Source: Bacteroidales bacterium (GTDB lineage: Bacteria > Bacteroidota > Bacteroidia > Bacteroidales > Lentimicrobiaceae). Taken from it: a DNA stretch of 33,533 nucleotides. Positions 16,474-22,767 of the stretch are shown in pieces (position 1 is the first letter of the stretch; each line of letters begins with the position of its first letter). A program made the position numbers and the translations under genes. Under the pieces are notes generated by a model, which was not told the origin of the DNA, ran no database searches, and saw only the letters and a list, made by a program, of their open reading frames with translations. Location: contig JAGXGB010000056.1 in the NCBI GenBank assembly GCA_024636955.1, positions 1 to 33,533 on the forward strand, given 5' to 3'.

Positions 16474-16487
16474 ACACACACCCCCCC
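16474..16487 (+). repeat. (AC)3-A-C7 tract directly upstream of a subunit ATG
   Basis: Short ACACACA run followed by seven cytosines (16481-16487), ending 5 nt before the ATG at 16493. Such simple repeats are prone to slippage, and this one occupies the position of a ribosome-binding site. Confidence 0.6.
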
Positions 16488-16492
16488 AAATC

Positions 16493-17008
16493 ATGAAAAA
16501 ATCAATCGCAATTTTCGCTTCAATTATTACAATGGCAATTAGTGCTAACGTTATGGCACAGAATACTGACGATGCAACTGCAACTGCTTCAGCAACTATT
16601 ATTCTTCCTATTAGTATTGAGAAAGATCAAGACTTAAGTTTTGGAACTATAGCTTCTACCACTGAAGCTGGATGGGTTATGGTTGATGCCGATGGCGATA
16701 TAACCTCAGAGAATGACAATCAGCTAACAGGATTATCAACACATAGCGCTGCAAGCTTTACAATATCAGGAGAACCAAATGCACTTTATTCAATTACTTT
16801 ACCTACTTCATTAGAATTAGTTAGTGGAGGAAATTCAATGGAAGTTGATCAATTTACTATGAACCTTGAAGGAGATGTAAATGGCAATTTTACAATTAAT
16901 AATGGAGGTGAAGTAGAATTAACTGTGGGTGCAACCTTAAATGTAAATGCTCTTCAAGAAGCAGGTGATTATACAGGTGAATTTGATGTAACCGTAGATT
17001 ATAACTAA
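16493..17008 (+). CDS. DUF4402 secreted pilin-like subunit
   Basis: 171 residues from the ATG at 16493. An upstream TTG at 16403 is in frame but would bury the signal peptide MKKSIAIFASIITMAISANVMAQ. The mature protein is a full DUF4402 domain: TASATIILPISIEKDQDLSFG, then FTISGEPNALYSITLP and VELTVGATLNVNALQEAGDYTGEFDVTVDYN-type C-terminus. The final 14 residues, GDYTGEFDVTVDYN, have Gly at -14 and penultimate Tyr. The alternating TASATIILPISI near the N-terminus could act as donor strand. It is the most canonical family member here and has its own long upstream region, so it is the best candidate for the major subunit. An attenuating hairpin (17025-17049) follows. Confidence 0.85.
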   Translation: MKKSIAIFASIITMAISANVMAQNTDDATATASATIILPISIEKDQDLSFGTIASTTEAGWVMVDADGDITSENDNQLTGLSTHSAASFTISGEPNALYSITLPTSLELVSGGNSMEVDQFTMNLEGDVNGNFTINNGGEVELTVGATLNVNALQEAGDYTGEFDVTVDYN

Positions 17009-17024
17009 TATTTAAAACTTAAAT

Positions 17025-17049
17025 AAGTGGTGCCAACCAGGTACCACTT
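17025..17049 (+). terminator. Hairpin without T-run (partial terminator or mRNA stabiliser)
   Basis: AAGTGGTGCC (17025-17034) and GGTACCACTT (17040-17049) form a 10-bp stem with one G-U pair and a 5-nt loop, followed only by TCCCC. Likely a weak terminator or a 3' stabilising structure rather than a complete stop. Confidence 0.5.
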
Positions 17050-17111
17050 TCCCCATTAAGCATACGATTAAAAAATAAAAGTTCTTTCACATATTTACTT
17101 ACTTAAAACAC

Positions 17112-17624
17112 ATGACCCGCAAACTAACAGCTGTTTCATTATTGTTACTCATGTTTGTGCTTAATGTTCAGGCACAATCAACAATAATCGGCCAGGCTTA
17201 TGCGGAAGTGATTGCTGCCTTGACGGCTTCGGAAAACAACCAAATGAACTTTGGTAAGTTTTCACCTGAAACGAGTGGGGGACAAATTGTCCTGACTCCT
17301 GAGGGTATTCGAATGGCCGGAGGTGATGTGATACTGGGAGGTGGTTTATCGCAAGCGGGCCAGTTTATTATAAACGGAGAGCCAAATGCTTCTTACACCA
17401 TTCAGTTGCCAACTACACCTGCAGTGCTGACTCATAGCGGCAGCAACAAAACAATGATTGTTGACGACTGGGTTTCTAACCCTACCGCTGATTCAGGTCC
17501 TGGCATACTTAACGGAGGCACTGAAACAGTATCAATAGGAGCTACTTTAATTGTTGGTTCGATTGACAACAATCCGGTTGGAGTTTACACAGGCACATAC
17601 AGTCTTACTTTCGCTTATAATTAA
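17112..17624 (+). CDS. DUF4402 secreted pilin-like subunit
   Basis: 170 residues. Signal peptide MTRKLTAVSLLLLMFVLNVQA, then STIIGQAYAEVIAALTASENNQMNFGKF, GGQIVLTPEG, FIINGEPNASYTIQLP and VSIGATLIVG. The end, GVYTGTYSLTFAYN, again gives Gly at -14, alternating hydrophobics and penultimate Tyr. The AYAEVIAALT segment is a good donor-strand candidate. It is clearly paralogous to the 16493 gene (shared GEPNA-Y-I-LP and GATL motifs). A strong terminator follows before the chaperone gene, which would keep subunit expression above that of the assembly machinery. Confidence 0.85.
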   Translation: MTRKLTAVSLLLLMFVLNVQAQSTIIGQAYAEVIAALTASENNQMNFGKFSPETSGGQIVLTPEGIRMAGGDVILGGGLSQAGQFIINGEPNASYTIQLPTTPAVLTHSGSNKTMIVDDWVSNPTADSGPGILNGGTETVSIGATLIVGSIDNNPVGVYTGTYSLTFAYN

Positions 17625-17638
17625 ATTGTTCATTCCCC

Positions 17639-17669
17639 AAAAAAGCGCTGCTTCCCACAGCGCTTTTTT
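17639..17669 (+). terminator. Strong intrinsic terminator between subunit and chaperone genes
   Basis: AAAAAAGCGCTG (17639-17650), 7-nt loop CTTCCCA, CAGCGCTTTTTT (17658-17669): perfect 12-nt arms with T-run on both strands. The chaperone ATG is only 28 nt downstream, so the chaperone-to-usher genes depend on read-through unless a promoter overlaps the hairpin. Confidence 0.9.
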
Positions 17670-17697
17670 CATTATGTTTGGAGAAAATTAAATAATC

Positions 17698-18540
17698 ATG
17701 CAACGACCACCGTTTCAGTTTCTTGTACCTCTTATAGGATTAGTGATGTTACTGTCTGCTTTTCCCTTGCAGTCCTTCGCTCAGGGCGATTTACTTATAA
17801 CACCTCGCCGTGTTGTTTTTGAAGGGAGCAAGCAATCACAAGAGCTCACATTAGCTAATATAGGTAATGACACCGCAAAATATAATGTTTCATTTGTACA
17901 GTATCGTATGACCGAATCAGGTGCATTTGAGCAAATTACAGAGCCTGACTCAGGACAGTACTTTGCTGACAAATATCTTAGGGTATTCCCCCGAAGTGTT
18001 ACTCTGGCACCAAATGAATCACAGGTTGTGCGCATGCAGTTCAGGAAACTGCCTGATCTTAAAGCAGGAGAGTACAGATCGCACTTATATTTCCGTGCAG
18101 TTCCTGATGAAAAGCCTCTGGGTGATGATGCAGCAGTCGACACAGCATCAATTGGAATCAGGTTGATTCCAATTTTCGGAATTACCATTCCTGTGATTGC
18201 CCGAATTGGAGACCTTCCATTATCAGTTGAGCTGGCTGATTTAAAACTAGATAATAAAACAGATACTATTGCACAGCTTGATATTACTTTTAATCGTACC
18301 GGTGATAAATCAGTGTTCGGTGACCTTTTGGTATACTGGGTTTCACCTTCCGGGGAACAAACCGAAGTTGGCGTGGTAAGGGGTATTGCCGTATATACTC
18401 CAAATAATTTGAGGCGTTTCAGTATGAAATTACGAAACCTCACGGGTGTTGATTATAATCAAGGTACTCTATTGGTAAAGTACCAGGCTGGAAATGATTT
18501 AAAACCTGAATTGTTTGCTGAAAAAGAATTAAAATTATAA
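17698..18540 (+). CDS. PapD-like periplasmic pilus chaperone
   Basis: 280 residues. Signal peptide to about residue 28 (SFA|QG). The N-terminal Ig domain follows the PapD pattern: DLLITPRRVVFEG (R38 at the place of PapD Arg8), QELTLANIGNDTAKYNVSF, LRVFPRSVTLAPNESQVVRM and KAGEYRSHLYFRAVP (the PapD SLFYFNLREIPP region). The G-strand GIRLIPIFGITIPV (153-166) has alternating hydrophobics, but the lysine equivalent to PapD Lys112 is not evident; R155 might substitute. A second beta domain follows (190-280). Family role: cap nascent subunits by donor-strand complementation and deliver them to the usher. It is somewhat longer than enterobacterial chaperones (about 220-240). Neighbours (subunits before, usher after) fit exactly. 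Confidence 0.82.
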   Translation: MQRPPFQFLVPLIGLVMLLSAFPLQSFAQGDLLITPRRVVFEGSKQSQELTLANIGNDTAKYNVSFVQYRMTESGAFEQITEPDSGQYFADKYLRVFPRSVTLAPNESQVVRMQFRKLPDLKAGEYRSHLYFRAVPDEKPLGDDAAVDTASIGIRLIPIFGITIPVIARIGDLPLSVELADLKLDNKTDTIAQLDITFNRTGDKSVFGDLLVYWVSPSGEQTEVGVVRGIAVYTPNNLRRFSMKLRNLTGVDYNQGTLLVKYQAGNDLKPELFAEKELKL

Positions 18541-18556
18541 GGCAACCTGACAAAAA

Positions 18557-21500
18557 ATGATCAAGAACCACAACCTCCTAAATGCACTAAAGACATTGCT
18601 AAAACTGGCAATAGTGTTTTTATTTGCAATAGTGCTTGACACTTCAGCCAAGGGGCAAACAACAGTAGTGTTGCGTCAAACACCGGGAGAACAAACTTTT
18701 ACAGTTCCTGCAGGTGTAACACAGATTACTGTGGAAGCCTGGGGAGGTGGTGGTGCCGCTGGGGGTGCTTCTGAAGGTAGAGGTGGCGGTGGTGCTGGTG
18801 GCGCTTATGTTAGAAGTATTTTAACTGTAACTCCAAATACACCATATGATCTATATGTTGCTCCTTCTAAAGCAAGCACTGTAGCAAGTTCTGCTTCAGC
18901 GAACCAAGGTTATTCAAGTTGGTTTGATAATCAATCAAGATTAGTAGCCAAGGGTGGTGATGGTGGTGGCCCTGCATCAAATAACAATGGCGGTAATGGT
19001 ATCGGCTCAATTATTGGATCAATTGGTGAAGCTATTTTTAAAGGAGGTAATGGAACAACCGGAAGTAATGGAGGTTCGGGAGGTGGAGGCGCAGGAAGCA
19101 CAGGAAATGGAGGAAATGGCACTTCAAGTTCAGGAGGTACAGGTGGTTCACAATTAGGTGGCAATGGAGGCAACCCTACTAACAATAACAAACCGGGAAA
19201 TGATGGTGCTAATTATGGTGGTGGTGGATCAGGTGCACATTCAAATAATAGTAGCCAAAAACATCCCGGAGGCGAAGGCGCTCAAGGCATGATAAGGATT
19301 ACATATACGATAAACAATCAGCTTACTGCAACAGCAACTACATTCCCTTCTTGTCAGGGAATAAATCCGGGAACCGGAACAATTACTGTTACAGCAAGCG
19401 GTGGATCTTCCCCCTATCAGTATCGCTTAGGCTCTGGATCATATCAAGCATCCAATGTTTTTGCCGGTATTCAATCAGGCATATACATAGTTTCTGTTAG
19501 GGATAATGCAGGTTCTATTTTCACTATTAATAATGTTGTTGTTGAATCAGAATTTTCTACTTTAACCCCTTTAGCAGCAAGTATTACTGATGCCAATTGC
19601 AATCAGGCAAACGGCGCTATCACAATTACTAATATTCCAACTCCTCTTCAATTCAATAAAGCTAATTCAACACATGTTGACCTTGAGACTACCTTGCTTA
19701 ATAACCTTTCTCAGTTTACATTGGAAGGTTGGATCAAGATTGATAAGTCTCTTATCACTGGTGATCGTACCTGGGGTTTATTCGGGCAAAATGATGCTAT
19801 CGAGTTAGGCATAATGAACAGTGCTACCTTACAACTTTGGACTGCTAATGGCGGATCAGTAAACATCCCTATGTCAAATTATCCGGATGATAATCAATGG
19901 CATCATATTGCAGGTGTAGGCACAGGTACTAACCTTATTGTATACATAGATGGAGTGGTTGTTACAGGAACCGGAACTTCAGTTTCAACCTCTAATTACG
20001 GTTCCAGTACCTTCAATTCAATGATCGGAGGAAATATTTGGGATGCTACAGGTAACTATTTGGATGGCAGCATTCTTAAAACTGGGTTTTGGAATAGGGC
20101 ATTGTCAGTTTCTGAGATACTTAGTATTGTTAATAATCCTTTTGTAGAGTACTCTTCAAGCCAAAATGGTTTAATAGTCGGATATAATTATTTTGAAGGA
20201 GCAGGAAACACTTTGAGTTCTGTAGGACTTTCGTCGGTTAACGGCACATTAGTTAATTCTCCAGTATGGAATGAGGTCTTCACATATTCATGGGCCAAAA
20301 CAAGCGATCCATTATACACCGCTTCAACAAAAAATATAACTGCAATTTCAGCTGGGGATTACACTCTCACTGCAAGTTTCCCGGGCATATGTCCAGTAGT
20401 AGGAACCTGGACAGTGAACAGTTTAGGAATCAACTTATGGACCGGTAATACCAGTACTGATTGGAATCATAATTCAAATTGGACTTGTGCAATTCCTGAT
20501 TTGACAAATGATGCAATCATACCTTCAGGTCTTTCACGCTACCCTTTTCTTAGCTCAGGTGCTATTGGCGCGGCACGCAACCTAATTATAGAGACAGGTG
20601 CTTCCTTAACCGTTGTTTCAAACACTCTTCAAATTGGAGCTGCAATCCAAAATTCAGGAGTCTTAGATGTTTCACAAGGAACAATTGAAATGAGAGGTAA
20701 TGCAGCCCAGGTAATTCCTGCTGATTGCTTCTCTAACAATACAATTAAAAACCTGACAATCAACAACTCAAATGACGTGACCCTAAATGGGACACTCACT
20801 ATAACAGGCGTATTATCAGCTTTATCAGGTACTTTTCATACATCTGATTTTCTTACATTAGCTTCAACTGCCACACAAACAGCCTTAATTGATGGAAACG
20901 GCTCAGGGGAAGTAATCGGCATGACTTCCATCGAAAGATTTATACCTTCAGCTTTTGGATATAAGTATTTTAGCTCCCCTTTCACAGGGGCACTAGTATC
21001 AGAGTTTAGTGATGATGTTGATTTGAATGCATCCTTTCCTGCCTTCTATACTTATATAGAAAATCAGGCAACAACGGGATGGGTAAAATATGTTAATCCT
21101 GAGGCGTTACTTGAAACAGGTAAAGGTTATGCTGTTAACTTGGGGATTTCAACACCACCTAAAACTGTTACTACTACGGGACAAGTGACTAATGGAACTG
21201 TTGGTCCGATAGTACTTCATAATCACAACGAGTTTTATACAATTGGGTTTAACTTGATTGGGAATCCATACCCCTCACCTATTGACTGGAACTCATCGGG
21301 AATAACCAAACAGAATATTGATGATGCCCTTTATTTCTTTGATGCAGGCAATACTGATCCCTATGTTGGTACTTACAGTACTTACATTAATGGAATTTCA
21401 AGCAATGGAGGACAGGCGAATAATATTATTGCAGCTCAACAAGGTTTTTTCATTCACGTAACTGATGGCAGCTATCCGGTAGAAGGATCAATAACATTCA

Positions 21501-22243
21501 CCAATGCCGCCCGCGTTAATAACCTGAACCCGGTATTCCATAAAAATTCAGTTGAGCAACCTGAGTCGCTTATCAGGCTTAGTGCTGGTTTTGAAAACAG
21601 TTCAGTTAATGACCACATGGTGGTTTATTTCAGCAACGATGCACGTACTGAGTTTGATGCTGCTTATGATGCACTAAAAATAATGAATACTGATACCGGT
21701 GTGCCGAATATCTATGCCATTACAGATGACTCAAGGGAACTTTCAATAAATGCCCTCCCCTATCCTACTGCAGGGACTTATGTTGTCAACCTGGCATTAA
21801 CCGCAAAAGCTAAAGGCACTGTAATCTTTAAAGCATCTGAAATTCTAAATATTCCTTCGGGATACAAAGTCTACCTTAAAGATGCTTTCACCGGAAGGAT
21901 TCAAAATTTACAATCTTCTCCTGAATACAGGTTTGAGATAAATAATGAATCGTATACTGACCGGTTTAAACTAATTTTCAGCACCGAGACTATTGCCCAA
22001 GAGGCATTTGGCACTGCAAGTTACAATGCTTATACAAAAGATGGCAATGTCTATTTAAACTTGAAACTCAGTGAGGAGCAAGTGGCAGTTAGTGTATGTG
22101 ACCTAACCGGTCGTATATTACTACAAACAAACATATACGGTGAGGGGCACCACCGCATAGGCAAGCTCACTGGGGCAGGCGTATACATTGTGAGTATTTA
22201 CACTGATATGGGCATTCTTTCTAAAAAAGTATATCTCAATTGA
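18557..22243 (+). CDS. Large adhesin-like protein with Gly-rich and LamG domains and T9SS type A sorting domain
   Basis: 1228 residues. Signal peptide to about residue 33. Order: a glycine-rich beta region starting FTVPAGVTQITVEAWGGGG (about 48-245); a SprB-like repeat (about 255-330); the start of a second SprB-like repeat (ITDANCNQANGAITIT, about 343-358) interrupted by a LamG/concanavalin-like domain (about 363-528: FTLEGWIKI, WHHIAGVGTG, LIVYIDGVVV) and resumed at FTYSWAKTSDPLYTAS; a WTGNTSTDWNHNSNW segment at about 626; a long beta-rich part; and a T9SS type A sorting domain from about 1154 (LTGRILLQTNIYGEGHH, GAGVYIVSIY, KKVYLN). It sits 16 nt after the chaperone and 4 nt before another subunit gene, so it belongs to the locus although it should leave the cell by T9SS rather than by the usher. 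Ligand unknown; sugar or matrix binding by LamG is inference. Confidence 0.85.
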   Translation: MIKNHNLLNALKTLLKLAIVFLFAIVLDTSAKGQTTVVLRQTPGEQTFTVPAGVTQITVEAWGGGGAAGGASEGRGGGGAGGAYVRSILTVTPNTPYDLYVAPSKASTVASSASANQGYSSWFDNQSRLVAKGGDGGGPASNNNGGNGIGSIIGSIGEAIFKGGNGTTGSNGGSGGGGAGSTGNGGNGTSSSGGTGGSQLGGNGGNPTNNNKPGNDGANYGGGGSGAHSNNSSQKHPGGEGAQGMIRITYTINNQLTATATTFPSCQGINPGTGTITVTASGGSSPYQYRLGSGSYQASNVFAGIQSGIYIVSVRDNAGSIFTINNVVVESEFSTLTPLAASITDANCNQANGAITITNIPTPLQFNKANSTHVDLETTLLNNLSQFTLEGWIKIDKSLITGDRTWGLFGQNDAIELGIMNSATLQLWTANGGSVNIPMSNYPDDNQWHHIAGVGTGTNLIVYIDGVVVTGTGTSVSTSNYGSSTFNSMIGGNIWDATGNYLDGSILKTGFWNRALSVSEILSIVNNPFVEYSSSQNGLIVGYNYFEGAGNTLSSVGLSSVNGTLVNSPVWNEVFTYSWAKTSDPLYTASTKNITAISAGDYTLTASFPGICPVVGTWTVNSLGINLWTGNTSTDWNHNSNWTCAIPDLTNDAIIPSGLSRYPFLSSGAIGAARNLIIETGASLTVVSNTLQIGAAIQNSGVLDVSQGTIEMRGNAAQVIPADCFSNNTIKNLTINNSNDVTLNGTLTITGVLSALSGTFHTSDFLTLASTATQTALIDGNGSGEVIGMTSIERFIPSAFGYKYFSSPFTGALVSEFSDDVDLNASFPAFYTYIENQATTGWVKYVNPEALLETGKGYAVNLGISTPPKTVTTTGQVTNGTVGPIVLHNHNEFYTIGFNLIGNPYPSPIDWNSSGITKQNIDDALYFFDAGNTDPYVGTYSTYINGISSNGGQANNIIAAQQGFFIHVTDGSYPVEGSITFTNAARVNNLNPVFHKNSVEQPESLIRLSAGFENSSVNDHMVVYFSNDARTEFDAAYDALKIMNTDTGVPNIYAITDDSRELSINALPYPTAGTYVVNLALTAKAKGTVIFKASEILNIPSGYKVYLKDAFTGRIQNLQSSPEYRFEINNESYTDRFKLIFSTETIAQEAFGTASYNAYTKDGNVYLNLKLSEEQVAVSVCDLTGRILLQTNIYGEGHHRIGKLTGAGVYIVSIYTDMGILSKKVYLN

Positions 22244-22247
22244 ATTT

Positions 22248-22754
22248 ATGGTAGTACGAAAAGAGGGTATTAGGGTTATTATTGTTATTGCACTACTTCT
22301 GATTTTAGGGGCAGCACACAGTTATGCCCAGGAATTACCTCCACGGCCTATGAAAGTAACAACCTTCCAGAATCTGAGCATGGGGTCGTTTATAAATGGA
22401 AACAGCGGTGGTACAGTTACTATAACACCTGAAGGATCACGTACTTCAACAGGTGATATCTTCCTTGTAAATATGAACTCACCCTTCTACCCGGCAATAT
22501 TTGAGGTTGAAGCATTACCCGGCAATATTATACATATTCAGTTGCCTGTGTTTGCAACATTGGTTGGTCCGGGGGGTAAAATTACAACCCTTGAAATTAA
22601 TTCATCATTGCCCATTTCACCTTTCATAAATTCAATTAATCCGCCTCACAGGACACAAGTAAGAGTGGGTGGTACACTTACGGTGGGGAGTCCGCTAAGC
22701 ACTCCGGCAGGTTCTTATCATGGATCATTTTCAGTAACATTTATGCAGGAATAA
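22248..22754 (+). CDS. Divergent DUF4402-like subunit lacking the N-terminal strand
   Basis: 168 residues. Signal peptide to about residue 27 (HSYAQ). The mature start ELPPRPMKVTTFQNLSMGSF enters the fold directly; compared with the paralogue at 17112 (STIIGQAYAEVIAALTAS... before MNFGKF) the alternating N-terminal strand is missing. The rest matches: GGTVTITPEGSRTSTGDIFL, IHIQLPVFATLV, VRVGGTLTVGS. The last 14 residues GSYHGSFSVTFMQE keep Gly at -14, but the penultimate residue is Gln, not Tyr. In donor-strand systems a subunit that accepts but cannot donate a strand would be terminal, so a tip or initiator role next to the usher is a reasonable hypothesis. 13 nt separate it from the usher gene. 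Confidence 0.75.
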   Translation: MVVRKEGIRVIIVIALLLILGAAHSYAQELPPRPMKVTTFQNLSMGSFINGNSGGTVTITPEGSRTSTGDIFLVNMNSPFYPAIFEVEALPGNIIHIQLPVFATLVGPGGKITTLEINSSLPISPFINSINPPHRTQVRVGGTLTVGSPLSTPAGSYHGSFSVTFMQE

Positions 22755-22767
22755 GACTACCCCACTC

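Larger units (their letters stand above)
15960..16492. other. 533-bp intergenic region inside the pilus-like locus
   Basis: After the terminator (15976-16020) no coding ORF is visible. Features: TGCCA/TGGCA elements at 16286, 16296, 16303, 16391 and 16404, three reading TGGCAC; two GTCCC-containing repeats near 16245 and 16257; and an (AC)n-C7 tract before the next ATG. It is probably a complex promoter region for the major subunit gene at 16493. TGGCAC matches the -24 core of sigma-54 promoters, but no TTGC lies at the right spacing. Confidence 0.5.

Noticed and set aside
16403..16492. Upstream TTG start of the DUF4402 gene at 16493
   Set aside because: The extra 30 residues are polar and would bury a perfect signal peptide; the ATG at 16493 is the natural start.
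17781..18443. 220-codon frame antisense to the chaperone
   Set aside because: The plus strand encodes a clear PapD-like protein; the antisense translation shows no domain or signal.
18931..19191. Proline-rich antisense frame
   Set aside because: A shadow of the glycine-rich domain: GGN codons read as CCN on the other strand.
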